NCBI RefSeq assembly: GCF_003576645.1 | Contig: NC_044916.1 | Span: forward strand, 3,693,435-3,757,434 | Direction of reading: 5' to 3' | DNA from: Ipomoea triloba | Taxonomy: Eukaryota; Streptophyta; Magnoliopsida; Solanales; Convolvulaceae | DNA: 64,000 nucleotides | Part shown: positions 1-12,284 of the stretch, piece after piece | Layout of the letters: the number at the start of each line of letters is the position of its first letter | Numbering within the stretch: position 1 is the stretch's first letter | The notes under the pieces: generated by a model | Database searches by the model: none | What the model was told of the DNA's origin: nothing | What the model saw: the letters and a program-made list of their open reading frames with translations, nothing else | Program-made: the position numbers and the translations under genes

Positions 1-37
<37 letters not shown>
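1..37. repeat. Poly-G homopolymer run
   Basis: The window opens with 37 uninterrupted G residues, then T and GG. No other G run of this size occurs in the window. It may be a real homopolymer or an assembly/sequencing artefact at a contig edge. Confidence 0.9.
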
Positions 38-38
<1 letters not shown>

Positions 39-40
39 GG

Positions 41-892
41 GATTGAAACTTTAGTGGACAATACCTACTCTATTCATTCAACAAACAAAAAATAATTTCT
101 CACAGACGCAACTCAATTGGTCAATAAACTTAAAATAAGTTTATAAGTAGGGTATAACTAGTATTAGAATTCTAGCTACCAAAATATTTTTAAAAAAAAA
201 AAGAAAAAAAAAGGAGAGAAAATATGAATATGAATTTGATATTGTTGTAGCACAAGTATGCAAGCATTATATTTAAAACATGTATATCAATTTAGGTATA
301 TTTCACAACTTACCTCATTTACTAATTTCAAAGATAGGGAGTATTATTTTATTTTATTTGTTCTTTTTAGAAAATGAGAATTTCAAATATTTGAACGCTA
401 GAGTATTCAAATGCATGCGTAAATAATGTGCACTTAAGTCAATTGAAAATATTTTCAAAAAAAAAAAGTCAATTGAAAATATCTGATTGCACGGTTTTCT
501 AGGGCACCAAGGCGTTATTAATTTGACTGTGGACAACGTACTATGATTTTCTGATTTTTTTTTTTTAACATATGCTTTCTCTATACTATGCCATCTTAAA
601 ATGCATTTGAGAGAGTGATCAGAACAATTGAACATTAATTTTAATTGTAAAGATGGTAATTAAAAAGTTATATGCTTTCATGAGAATAAAACTTTTCGTG
701 AGAAGTGTGAACAAAGGTTAATCATAAATTTAATAGTTAAAAAATATGAATAAATGACAAAAAAAAATGTATCGATGACATTTTTGTACTCCATAATTAT
801 TACACTTCATCCGTATACTTAAAAAGCTCAATAGTGCATCCACAATAACTAATGTACAATACATTCAAGATCTATAATCGTGCACTCAAGCT
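41..892. other. AT-rich non-coding stretch
   Basis: AT-rich DNA with short A and T runs. I see no exon here. It lies on the 3' side of the minus-strand heat-shock factor exon and would be part of that gene's intron if exon 2 lies beyond the window. Confidence 0.5.
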
Positions 893-1062
893 GAGTGCAT
901 GGTTAGTTACACACGAATGAATTATCAAGATTTTCTAAGTACATAAACAAAGTTTAAAATAATTACAAATATGTCTTGAGTGCACGCAATTAGTTACACA
1001 CGGATGCATTTTCAAGATTTTCTAAGTACATAAACAAAGTTTAAAATAATTTCAAATATGTC
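893..1062. repeat. Two-copy tandem repeat, unit about 85 bp
   Basis: Two adjacent copies both begin with GAGTGCA, contain GTTAGTTACACAC and then share a nearly identical stretch from TCAAGATTTTCTAAG to CAAATATGTC. The second copy starts near 978. Few differences separate them, so the duplication is fairly young. Confidence 0.85.
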
Positions 1063-1089
1063 ATCGCATGTTTTCCTTATTTTCCAACC

Positions 1090-1441
1090 ATTATGACATC
1101 CTCAATAGCGGGTTTTTTTTTTGTGGTTTTTTATGAGCTTTTGTAATTGTGATTAGGAAATAGAATATGATAAGGGAAGAGAAAAAAGCTGATTTCAACC
1201 AAAAAAAATAAAAAAAAAATTCTAAATAACACCACTAATGCACCTAGTCAGGTGCAGTTGTGACAGTACGTCGCGCATAGGTGGCGCGGCGAGGACAATT
1301 CTGTTGTGTGTCCCACATTTCTGCGAAAAACTACCTCCTTGTAAAAGGAGCTCATCCATTCTATCTTCATTACCTCTCTCATCCTCGTCACCCAAACTTT
1401 TTCAAAATCTAATCCGAAATCCATTAATGTGGATGGTCATA
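1090..1441. mobile_element. Probable MITE
   Basis: A segment ending in CCATTAATGTGGATGGTCAT, with a loosely inverted counterpart ATGACATCCTCAATAG at the left. Its interior is GC-richer with a pyrimidine-rich right half. The same layout recurs at about 24515-24786 (right end CCACTAATGTGGATGACC), 26346-26643 and 61251-61629. The boundaries are approximate and no clear target-site duplication is visible. Confidence 0.5.
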
Positions 1442-1524
1442 AATCTCTAAAAATGAACAATGCAATTTATTCACACTTTTTATATGAGATATGAGCCGAG
1501 ACATTGTTCTCACTTGAATCCTTG

Positions 1525-1551
1525 CCCCTCTCTCTCTCTCCATATATATAT
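1525..1551. repeat. CT then AT microsatellite
   Basis: A (CT)n run followed directly by (AT)n in the putative intron of the heat-shock factor gene. Confidence 0.8.
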
Positions 1552-1704
1552 ATTTCAGCTTTATTAAATTAAACATACAATTTAATATTTTGTAACTCAT
1601 TTAAACCAATATTTCTAGGCCATAATCACAAACGAATTATTTTAATTAATTTGCATGATATTAAATGAATAATCGATGGCTTTGCAATAATTTTGCATGG
1701 TTTT

Positions 1705-1724
1705 GAGAGAGAGAGAGAGAGAGA
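1705..1724. repeat. GA microsatellite beside the Hsf splice donor
   Basis: A (GA)n run begins within about ten bases of the minus-strand donor site of the heat-shock factor exon, so the start of the intron is a CT-repeat in the transcript. Confidence 0.85.
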
Positions 1725-1729
1725 CTAAC

Positions 1730-2047
1730 ATAGGTATTAAGCTGTCGAACAAAGCTGGAGAAGTTGTTGTGCTTGAAATACCTAGGCAACATGTGGTCGG
1801 AGAACTCGGTCGGAGACCAGACCACGAAACCGTCGCCGTGAGCGTTCCACGACACTACCGCCGCCGCCGCCTTTTCATCATCCCTTCTTCTTTTCTCGTC
1901 TTCCTCCTCCAAGATATCGTACGTTTTTGTCAGAAACGGCGCCGGGCATTTCGTCCCCGGCAATGACGACGACGACGACGACTGCTTTCCAGCCGCCGCA
2001 CGCGCAGCTTTCCTGCCAGTCGCCGCCGCGGGGGCACCTGCCGTCAT
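1730..2047 (-). CDS. Heat-shock transcription factor, exon 1 (partial gene)
   Basis: Minus-strand exon encoding the first 106 residues of a plant Hsf, a nuclear transcription factor that binds heat-shock elements. After an Ala/Ser-rich leader comes the start of the DNA-binding domain: [12 protein letters not shown] (about residues 35-46), then [36 protein letters not shown]. Plant Hsf genes have one conserved intron just after QLNTY, and here Tyr is followed directly by a GT donor (minus-strand GTTAGT, intron from 1729). Exon 2, which should begin GFRK, is not present in 1-1729, so it lies beyond the left edge or is lost. About ten extra acidic/basic residues ([13 protein letters not shown] region) interrupt the usual spacing between the PFLTKTY and VSW blocks. 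The [16 protein letters not shown] form fits class B best, but the class is not certain without the second exon. Confidence 0.85.
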
Positions 2048-2177
2048 GTTTGATCGTGTATTCGTCTGCGTGTGTTTTCTTGCTTATTTTAGCTTGTTTT
2101 GCGTACCCCAAAAGGTATTTGGGTGCATATTCTTCTACTTATACTATTTTCATTTGACTAACAAATTAAAATATTGC

Positions 2178-2188
2178 TATATATATAC
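2178..2188 (-). promoter_or_regulatory. Possible TATA box of the heat-shock factor gene
   Basis: The minus strand reads TATATATAG about 130 bases upstream of the Hsf start codon. The position fits a TATA box with a 5'UTR near 100 bases. The area is generally AT-rich, so this is only suggestive. Confidence 0.35.
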
Positions 2189-2299
2189 ATACATACGTAC
2201 AATAAATCATATTATTGATGCAATAAATAAAATAATGTGTCTATTGAGACTCAAAATCAACTTGATTCCCTCATTACAATGAGAAGGCATTGTTGGATA

Positions 2300-5200
2300 C
2301 TTGACGCGGAATTTATGTGGTTATAAGGTATTACGAATTAAGTCTCAAGATCAAATAGCTAGTAACAATAATCAAGAAATAATGAAACTAACATGATAAT
2401 TATATAATGACCATATATTTTTTTTCTTCATTTTTTTAAAAAACAATTTAAGGAGTCTAAATGGAGATTTTTTTCAATTAAAAGATTTAATATAATTACA
2501 CTATTTGCTCGACCTAATTAAACTAGGGACTAATTTGACTTTTTTTCTTATTCACTTTGTTTTGTTGTAGATTTTCATTTGATCAAGTATATACGATTGT
2601 GATAATTTTTATAATATCTTATAATAATCTAATTCTCACTTTAAAATTTTTGTCAAAAGAAATGAAAAGAAAATTCTACAATGTTAATAAGTATACTTTA
2701 TACTTCAGAAAGTTGTACTCTCTCCTCTATACTCTATACTCTATATTCATATGTAAATTTGGCACAAAAAATTACAATTTCTCAAAACATATGTTATTAC
2801 ATAATTTTATCACACACACATATCGTCTACAGTGTTGATCAATATGTTTTGTATAAAAAAATGTTGAGAAATGATTTAAGTTTGTATATGTTATTGTGGG
2901 GAATTTTCCTTCACAATAACCGTACAAATTCGGAACTTTTATTATCATTTACTTTAAATAATACGGAGTATTAGCTATAAAAAGTAAAAGTATTGACCGA
3001 GAACTTTCAATTTTTCTGATATATATTTCAAACATTTTCCATCATTACTATAGCATTTGTTGAGTCTTGGAAACTACTATATAGTTGCATGTTAACTTTT
3101 GGTCCCTCTTATTTGTCAGGTTCATGAAACTTAGCCCCTACACTTTTTTTCCTTCTTTTTTATTGTGTAACTTTCATGCTCTTTACCTACTATATATACA
3201 CTATAATAAAGTAATAAGTGTCAATAAAATTACATATGAACTAAAAAAATGTTAGTTCAATTATTTGATGAAATGAATAGTTCATATTATTTTGATTTTA
3301 ATATTTTTTTAGGCTACCCTCTATTATATCATTACTTTTTCTAAATACTTATGCATTCCGTCAGTGTAAACTTTATTAATGGACTATTATATTAACTATT
3401 TATTATTCTTAACTTACTCATTGATTTTCACAATGAAGGTCTTAGGTTCAAACCTTATTCCAATCAAAATTCGCATAATTCTTGAACATATACTATAAAT
3501 ATGTTAAAGTAGTGTATTAAAAAAAATACAATATAAAATTTAACACGAACTTTGATAAATTAATTAGCCAGACTATATACATAGAATTCAAAGTTGAGCA
3601 TCAAAGATTACAAATAAGAAATCTTGAAAATCTTTTTCTTGTATTTTTTTTTAAACGAATCTATGTTAAGTTTTTTTTTTTTAATTTAATTAAACTTCTT
3701 TTGATTATTTAGAATAAGACTCAATATTTTAATTATACTTTTGCATTATTGAAAATGTAGTGTTAAGTTACCTTCTTCCTTAGCTTCCTCACCTTCACCC
3801 CCCTCACATTGTATTCTCTTCAGGCTCACGCTTCACACCCATGCACCTTGCACCTAAACGCCCACGTCTATGGCGCCCATGCACCCTACGCCGGTGCGCC
3901 ATGGGGTACTCGGCCCAACAAGACTTGGGTCAACCATCTTCATTTAAATGTTTTTTTTTGGTTGGTTTATATTTAAAATATACGTATTTGAAAGTGTTGA
4001 TAAAATGAATTTGTATAATGGTTTCAAAATATAAAAAATGCATCATTGGCAATTGTCTAATAAATTCATGTTTTAATAATTTTTAAATTTAATTAAGAAC
4101 TATGATATAGCTATTAAGATAATAAATATTTATTTCTTTTATGACTTTTAGAAAATAATATTTTTTTTGGTTCACTGCACACTCCCGAAATTTTTTCCCA
4201 CAAAAAAAGCTCACTTGTCACTTGAGCTACTCCATTGGATTTGAAAATAATATTATTTTATTATGTTATTTATTTTGTTGAAAATACTACAAGAAAAAAA
4301 GGGAAATACATACCGATTTCATTAATTTAACTTTAAAAAATTTTGTAATTGATATTTTTTTTATAGTGAAATAATATTCAACTACGCTCCGCACAAATGG
4401 GGAATCGCCTATTTCTATCCACTTTTTTCAAGATGATATAATTAATTAAAATGGGACTAAGCCCTAAAGTAATTAATTCAATGAAATGAAGATGAATATT
4501 GTAACCTTGTTAGACTAGGTTATCTAATTGAATATTTCTAGCTCTAAGTTGACCACGTTGTGCTAAGGCTTTCTAAGTCAAGTAATCGATGATAACCTCG
4601 TTAGATTAAAGTCCTTCGACCGAACTCAAAATAAGATTTACGGTTGATCCAATTACTTATTCACAATATTGGTTGATGGTCAGTGTTACCAATCACTTTC
4701 AAATTTTAACTAATAGTTGAAAATGAAGCTAGACATTTTTCTTTTTCTTACATCATCAAAGTAGTCGAACACTTGAACACCTAAGTTTAACCGCAAATCT
4801 TAAATTTATAACCAGTTTTTAGTGGTTGAAAATCTCAACTTTTTACAACCGTGATACCACCGATATGATAAGTATCAATAATGTACCATTATTTGGTTAA
4901 TTGTGAAAATGGTTAATGATTTTGGTATGAGAAATGAATAGGAAACTGATGAATTGTTCATAAAACGACGATGAAGCTGCCAGCCAGTTTGATTTGTCGT
5001 AGTAGGAAAATGGGCAACAAGAGGCACAAAAGTTTTAATGTTTTTTTTTTTTTTTTTTTTGGAACAAAAGTTTAATGTATTCTTTAGTATACTTTATTAT
5101 TTTCGTGAAGGTTTGGTAGCAGACTTCATTTGACTGCAACCAGGCAGCCGTTCTCTTTATTTTATTTTTATCTATTTATCTATTTATTTATTTATTATTT

Positions 5201-7150
5201 TATTGCTATTGAGTCGATTGTACCAAGGGGATCATTTTTTATTGTTATTATGTATTTTTTTTAAAGAAATATAATAAATATAATAATTTTATGAATTAAT
5301 AATTATTTCATTTTTATTGAAAAGTACAGTCTCATTTTACCTATCTTATTTATTGAATACCAAAATGTTGAATATTTTTATTCAATAGTACCTTTGATGT
5401 AATTTCTAAATATATAAATTTTATGTACTAACACTAAATTAATATTATAAAAATAATTGTAAATAACTCTAATCAAATCTCATTAATAAAATAGATACAT
5501 AAAATGTTCAATTGATGGTTTTTTTGACTAAACAATTGGAGCATTATTTATTCATTGAAAAAAAGCATTAGCAAAAATGTAATACTTTTCAGTAAAAATA
5601 TAACACATGTTGATTTAAACATTTTTAATTTTTGGACCCACGACTATTATACTTGTTCCAAATTAGGCCATTAACTATTAAGGTTTTCACATTTAACGTA
5701 TAACTATCAAAATTTTACAACATTTGGTCTTTTCGATCAAATTTTCAACTAATATTGTCTTATTTTCATCAACATTAACTCCAATATCATTATATCCAAA
5801 TGTGTAGTCTACAAGTTGTTCAAATTCAATTAACAAATATATTTTTTTATTTTAAACTAACTAATAAGATTGTCATGTGAAAGATTTTAGTCGAGGTTTG
5901 CCAGAAAATTGATCCAAAAGACTAAATGTAACAAGAATTTGATAGTTATACACCAAATGCAAAAGTTTTGATAGTCAATAAATAAATGTTCGAGAAGTAA
6001 AGTCATATGGATTTGATCCATCCTAAGCCCACGCAATCTCGCCCTTAAAGGTACTGTGGAGGTAAATCGCGAGTCGTACAATCATGACCTTTAAGTTCAG
6101 TGACAAATAATTACGTTTGATTTTTTCTTTTTATACCCATATTTGAGCACGTTTATTACAAGAGAATAGGATAAGATGATTTGGCTGTCTACTGTGGACA
6201 TTTTTGTCAGTTGAAAGCTAGGCAGAATTTGTCGTTAAGAAGAATGGGCCATAAATTAGACAATAAAGTAAGAAACAAACATGCAGAGAATCAAACTAAC
6301 GTTATAAAGTAAATACATACGAAGTTGCTCAAACATTGTTGTTGTTGAAAATGTATAGTTTCAGCGAACGATGATTTATCTTCTTGTTAGCACCTTCTTT
6401 GATTTATAGAAAAGCATATAATCGATACTTAAATGTGTACGAAGTCTGTTTTGGGGGCTTCATTTGGTAAAAGAGGATAATGAGATAAATTAACCTACTT
6501 TGTCTACAACTAATTGCCTTAAAAAAAAAAAAAAACAACTCCTATACAAAGTCAAATGTATAACCTTGTAATTGTCAAATCAACTGTACGACAAATTTGA
6601 TTATTAAAATTGTTCTTTTTAGCATTTTCTATGTGTTTAAAAATGATAAAATGAATTCTTAATCTAACAATAGGAAGAAGAAAAGAGAGAATAAAAACAC
6701 AGACTAGGATATTTGGTTATTGAGTTGTATATATGTTAGGTATATAGTATTATTGTGTTTATTTTTGTTCCTTAGTTGTTCTCGAAATAACGGTTTTGAT
6801 CATTTTTTATGTTAAATTTGAACTAAACACAAGTTATTAAAAAAAAAAAAAAAAAAAACTCAAATGACAAGGCAAAACATGAATTTTTATTTTTTTTTTA
6901 AATTTTACCGTGTTTCATATAGTTAATTGGTTTAAACCAAGAAGACTAATATGTCGTTTTCACTGGGAGTCTACCGTACGTGGAACCGTATGAGCACCAA
7001 CCACCTTACCAACTTTGTTGGCTCCAATTTTTTTTTTTAAATTATATAATTAAAATTTGACATTTACTTGTCATTTCAGTTTTTTTTTTTTAAATTGATT
7101 ATATTTTTCATCCAAATTTAATAGAATATTAACGTAAATAACTAGAACTT
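2300..7150. other. Gene-poor AT-rich intergenic region
   Basis: No supportable gene. It holds many poly-A and poly-T runs (for example T near 5041-5060). A short GC-richer patch at about 3771-3920 (CACCC/CATGCACC-rich) stands out from its surroundings and is probably an old transposon remnant. I could not assign it. Confidence 0.5.
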
Positions 7151-7155
7151 ACGGT

Positions 7156-7270
7156 GCCAAAGACCTTGTGGTCTAGTGGCACCCGGTTTACACTCTCACA
7201 TAGAAGGAAGTGAGTTTGCCTCTCAGGAGGCAACTGTTGAGAAAGTAGCTACTGCATTGTAACAAATAGT
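7156..7270 (+). mobile_element. tRNA-derived SINE copy
   Basis: It starts GCCAAAGACCTTGTGGTCTA and continues GTGGCACCCGG, the same head as the copies at 31084 and 35840. The shared middle motif GTTGAGAAAGTAG and the CTGCATTGTAACA end follow. It lacks part of the middle and the 3' tail, so it is a degraded copy. Confidence 0.75.
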
Positions 7271-8095
7271 TTGAGTATAACTCATATCAAATATGTCATT
7301 TTTCCTAAATAAAAACTCTCCTACTTTAATTGTTGAAAAGTTTTGTATAATGCATTTGTATATTTATGGGGTTAAAAAATTATACACAATAAATTTAAAT
7401 GTACAACATTGCTGTACCTATTGATGTACTAGTTATTAAATATTTTGAGAATTGTATAGAGTTTTTGTATAGAATTATACCCAAACCCAATTAATGTACT
7501 ATATTGTTGTACCTATCATATTATTAATTTTTTTTTTAGTATTATCAACTCTATTACAATATAATATCTATTTAATATATTTTCTCCATCTGTTATAATC
7601 CAAATAGTCAATACTCCACTGGACATTGCATCCTGTAGTCTTCTCTCAAGGGGAGCCACAGGGTGTCACTATCATATTATTAGTTATAAAATGAAAAAGA
7701 AAAAGAAAAAAAAATGAATATAATTAATATTTGAAATTATTTTTTTAGTATATATCTGTTTATTTGACCATATTGTTTCTTCCTTGGCTGCTAAATAAAA
7801 AAGTTAATGCCTATCCTAGTTAGGTAGACAGTACTGCTATGTCTGCTAAACTATTCAAGAATTCTTTTATCTTTCTTCCAAACCTCAATAGACAAGTTTA
7901 CCCTTGTCTTAGAGTCCTCAAATCTCATTGTCCTTGCCCTTATATTATAGTATAAAAAAATCTCTATTTCTTTACTCTAAAAATTCAGCGAGGAGATTAA
8001 TCTCTGTATTCGACAGATAGAAATTTTCACTCATTGTCAGTAAAGCTAAGTGATTAACTTCTATTAGCTGATCGAGGTGCAGTCATTAAAATTAA

Positions 8096-8155
8096 GCTAT
8101 TAACTTTTATTAACTGATCGATCAATAACTTTTATTAACTGATCGATCAATCAAA
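8096..8155. repeat. Short tandem repeat with GATC core
   Basis: TTTTATTAACTGATCGATCAA occurs twice in direct succession, preceded by a diverged relative near 8054. It lies downstream of the RING ligase gene. Confidence 0.7.
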
Positions 8156-8404
8156 CTGTACTCCGAGTTATCCAAACTTCAATCAAGAATGGATGAGTGT
8201 TTAAGTGTTGGGGTTAGAGTTGTTGCAAAAGAAGATTAAGAAACCATCAAAGTGGAAGATCAAGAATGGCTGCTGTTTTCTTGGCAAAAACTTGAGATCA
8301 CATCATGGTATTATATATGGTGTTACACATCAAGATCCTCACAAGCATGGATGAGACCATTTTATACAGACTGACAGAATGTGGTATAGAACAGCAAAAT
8401 GATT

Positions 8405-9085
8405 CTAAAACAGCAATAGACACAGAAGGAAGCAGAAGAAAAGGAAGGTTGTAATTCTGTTCAGTGACTTATCCACCTGCATCTCCTGTCGCCTCAGCCT
8501 CGGGCTGCTGTTTCCCCGGGCCTGGTACGAATTAGGGTACGCGGCGTACAAGCTCTCCGAGTTCCCGAACACCCGAGCGTACACCATCTCCCCGAGCATC
8601 CCGACCTCGGGAGCGTTGACAGCCACGCCTGCATTGTTCCCGAGGCTAAACGAGGCATCGCCTGCGTGCGTGGTGGCGTGGGGGGAATAAGGGTAGTTGT
8701 GCAGATACGGAAGCGGCTGGGAATTGGGACTTGCCAACGGCTGTGGACTGGCAGGTGGCCTCGGGGGCACCTTTAAAGCGGAAGGCTTGCCTTCGGGTTG
8801 AGACTCGGGCAGTTTCTTGCCACTGCCATAAAGAGGCACTACGGATGTGTCTGATAGCTCGGCCTTGCAAACGGGGCACTGCAGAGGCTCGTCTGAGCTG
8901 CTCCGCACCTGAAACCACTCATAGATGCAAGGCCAACAGTAGAGATGGCCGCACAGAGTGACCACCGGATCGCTGGCAAAGTCCAGGCAAATGTTGCAGT
9001 CGAAGCAAGCAGAAATCTTCTCGGTGTCTTCCACTGCAGCAGAGAATGATTTCCAATCGCGTGCAAAGTGCTGCTCAACAGCCAT
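8405..9085 (-). CDS. RMA-type membrane-anchored RING E3 ubiquitin ligase
   Basis: The 226-residue product is a RING-finger E3 of the RMA family, which sits on the ER membrane and ubiquitinates client proteins. The C3HC4 RING is complete: Cys30, Cys33, Cys45, His47, Cys50, Cys53, Cys70 and Cys73, in DCNICLDFASDPVVTLCGH then CPVC. A Pro/Ser-rich linker follows, and the protein ends in a hydrophobic tail anchor (about residues 211-226, TTFLFFCFLLCLLLF), as in Arabidopsis RMA1 and pepper Rma1H1. The Met at 9085 is the first ATG in frame; an in-frame TTG at 9103 is not a plausible start. The coding region is one exon. A 5'UTR intron and a TATA box lie upstream. Known relatives act in drought responses by degrading aquaporins, but that role is inferred here, not seen. 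Confidence 0.93.
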   Translation of the reverse strand: MAVEQHFARDWKSFSAAVEDTEKISACFDCNICLDFASDPVVTLCGHLYCWPCIYEWFQVRSSSDEPLQCPVCKAELSDTSVVPLYGSGKKLPESQPEGKPSALKVPPRPPASPQPLASPNSQPLPYLHNYPYSPHATTHAGDASFSLGNNAGVAVNAPEVGMLGEMVYARVFGNSESLYAAYPNSYQARGNSSPRLRRQEMQVDKSLNRITTFLFFCFLLCLLLF

Positions 9086-9129
9086 AAAGACGTTATAAAC
9101 CAAACTCGTTTAGTCTACCAGTCCTTAAC

Positions 9130-10138
9130 CTGAAAGAACAACGAACAGATTAGAAGAGAACAGCTTAAACATCTAAACCAGATTGAAACTGTAAACAACT
9201 ACACTTATTCATCAAATCACATCAACAAACCGAACCCCATATGCAGATATGAAAATTCAAACGAGATTATCCAGATAAAGAAAACACATAGGGTAACATG
9301 TGACCTAATCCAGGCAAAGCTCAATCCCTTCCCTAAACACAGAACAACTTCTTTTTACCCAAACTATACAAATTCATCTAATATAATGTAAAATTAAAGT
9401 TCCTATTTATGTAAGTAATAACCACATCAAGATCTACTGTTCTAATTGTTTCTCACATTAAAGATGCTCTCTGAGTCTCTCTCTCTCCCTGATAAAAACT
9501 TGCTATACAAATCTTAATTGAAGATGATGAATTTAGGCCAATCAAGCTCTGATCACCGAACCTGATAGCGGAGAATTTCACCCTCTTGTGCAGGTGGCTC
9601 GGTGTGAGCAACTCACACCTGAGTCACCGTGATTTACTTTTCTACAATTGTGTCGGGCTAGGGTGTGGGCCCGGGACGGATTTTGCCTTATGTGGGCAAT
9701 AATAATGGAGTCAACACCATGGCAACAACCTTTAGAACTCTATCATCATACTTCATTACAATCTACTAAAATCCAGATAACTACACACCCCACTATCAAC
9801 TACACACGCATCAAAACTCAAATTTAGCAGAGTTATCCCCAAATTCACAAATAAGATCTTCAAGAAACTGAGTTCTTTGAAGACAATTTAAGCAATCTTC
9901 ACACTGATTTTCTCAGATCCCACTAAATACAAGCTAGTTTCATATGCAATTCCTCAATTTCATTCCATAACACCATCACCATCACCACACAACATAGGGC
10001 CAGTCACAGTATCAGACAGCAAAGAGAACAAACATTTAATCCCAATAATTCATCAAAACATCAGACTAAAAACTAAAAAAAGAACAAGAAAGAATGAAAA
10101 CAATTGAGCAAGAATAACAAGAAGAATTGAACACTCAC
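9130..10138 (-). other. 5'UTR intron of the RING ligase gene
   Basis: On the minus strand a donor GTGAGTG at 10138 and an acceptor ending TTTCAG at 9130 bracket about 1 kb without coding potential. The acceptor lies 44 bases before the start codon. Long leader introns of this kind are common in plant genes and often raise expression. Confidence 0.65.
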
Positions 10139-10256
10139 CAAAAGAGCAAGAAAATTGAGGAAGCTTTGACCTTTGATTGATTGTGAGTCTTTTAGAGAGA
10201 GAAAGGCATAGTTGAAGAGAATGGGTATGGAGTTTGGTGAAGGGAAAGTGCAGAGA

Positions 10257-10268
10257 GGTTTATATAGG
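10257..10268 (-). promoter_or_regulatory. TATA box of the RING ligase gene
   Basis: The minus strand reads CCTATATAAACC, a near-consensus plant TATA box. It predicts transcription starting about 30 bases on, near 10230, and a first non-coding exon to 10139. Confidence 0.7.
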
Positions 10269-10804
10269 AAGAAAAGGTTTCAACAGGGCGGGTCTAAGCT
10301 CAAGGTGACGTGTCTTTGGAAAACAGGTGTGAAACGCGGATCACAAAATCACCAGTCTGATCTCTGCGTTGAAACTTCAACTCGGAGACTCTTCCTGCCA
10401 AATATATCTTTAGATATTTATTGTTGTTGTCAATTCAAATAAAATTTTGTACTTTTGGGTTTAAATTATAAGAATTGTTGTTTTCAAACGGTTGAATCTT
10501 CAATCTCAAGAGTCTCGGTCTAATAGAGTATATGAGATGATGAAAATCATGATAACTCGGCTGATCATTCTGAGGGATTGTTCTCACACAATCGCTAGTG
10601 AAACTCGATTCAACAGTTATTATTCCCAAACTTCACTTTCTGTGACTTGAGATTTTGGATTGTAGAGTAATATGTTGGTTCGTTGTACTTAACTTAATGA
10701 GGTTAGTGTAATCGTTCAATCTATTAAGTTAAATACAACTATATAAGCCAATGGTATTTCATATAAAACAGTATTTCAATTTCTTTTTTTAAAACATGGA
10801 ATAA

Positions 10805-11880
10805 GATGAAAAAAGGAGGTCGGGTGTTCAAACAATAGCATTGTTTAATGACTTTATTAAGGTGGCTAGTAATGCAACTAAGATAAAGTAGTCTAGGCTA
10901 GTTGAAGGCTTACCAAGGGACTTAGCGCTTTGGCCTACATGCCATTATTATGTCTAGTTGTTTAGCATACTTACTATTTACTAACATTATTATCAAGTTG
11001 TGACGTTACACTATCGTGCCAGTTAGAGCATGTGAACAAAATGCACGTTCAAACATGGTACCTTTAATAAATACATGCTTTTACATTTTTAACTGAAAAA
11101 TTTGTCATTTAGAAAAGTACTTGAACACAATTGGCCTACTTAACTAATCCTCCTCATGTTGCTGTTTTGCCCCAATTTTATTAGTATTATTATTATTTGT
11201 AGAGTTTTTGGCTTGATTGGGGAAGAAAGATAAATGGAGATCTTTTGCTACATACTGAGTTGCCATGGGTTTTTAAAGAGGGGGAGGGGGGAGAAGCGAG
11301 TATAAGTAACATGTGTAGACAACCGTGTGTGCATCAATTTTTTTTTTTTTTTTAAAGTTTTTGACTTAATTGGAGAAGAGAGATAAATGAGGATCTTTTG
11401 CTACATATTGAGTTGCCATGGGCTTTTAGAGAGAGGTGAGTATAAGTAACATGTGTAGACAACGTAAAAAAATTTAATCATTAGTCTTGCTCTTAAGTTC
11501 AAGATGATCAAGTCAATGGCACATAGCATGTTATAGATGGGGGTTGGATGACTAAATGAGGACCATGAAGTTGAATGTTCAAATATTTGTGCGATTAAAA
11601 GACTTTATTAAGGATGTCAGTAATGCAACCAATATGAGGTAACATAGACGAATTGAAGGCTTTTTAGAGAGGGTAGCGCTTTGACCTACAAGTCATTATC
11701 ATATTCAGTTGTCTATAAGACCTACTCTTTATCATTATTATCAGGTTAGTGACATTACTCTACCATGTGAGTCAGAGCAAGTGAATAAAATGCGTGTTCA
11801 AACATAATACTTCTAACAAATACCTACATACTTTTACATTTTTAACATACAAATTTGACCTACACAGTTGACTTGCTCAA
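10805..11880. repeat. Nested direct duplications
   Basis: A block from about 10805 to 11170 is repeated in diverged form at about 11538-11910 (shared landmarks GACTTTATTAAGG, TAGCGCTTTG, TTTTACATTTTTAAC, TAATCCTC). Between them a shorter block (about 11200-11325) is itself repeated at about 11354-11461 (ATCTTTTGCTACATA, GAGTTGCCATGGG, AAGTAACATGTGTAGACAAC). No coding capacity is visible. It could be an old, internally duplicated transposon. Confidence 0.75.
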
Positions 11881-12284
11881 CTAGTCGTCTAATCCTCATG
11901 TTACTCTATTTAATTAACTATGTTTAAGGCTAGTCTTCATTATATAGCACTTGTAAGTTGTAATCCATAAGATTTGCTATCAATATTCATACTGATTATT
12001 ACTCTTTAAGTTTACAAATTATATTATGGAAAGGTCCATTTTAAATTATGGACCCTTGTTCATAAAAATAATACCGTAAATTCATTAAAAAAAATACAAT
12101 AATAACTTAATGAATCTACAATAATATTAATCTTATTAGTAACTTAATGAACTTATAGTAATGTATGATTTTATGAACATATAGTAATGGCTTAATAAAT
12201 TTATAATTGTGACTTTATGAACCTCTAAATTTATTAAAATTTAAATATCAATATAAATATTTAGTACTATTTTTTTTTTGTGAG

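Noticed and set aside
1238..1450. Open frame in the left MITE-like segment
   Set aside because: No recognisable protein. It lies wholly in repeat-like sequence, and its text resembles other MITE-like segments in the window.
8405..9103. Longer RING ligase with an N-terminal MVYNVF extension
   Set aside because: The codon at 9103 is TTG. The first ATG in frame is at 9085 and lies just after the 5'UTR splice acceptor.
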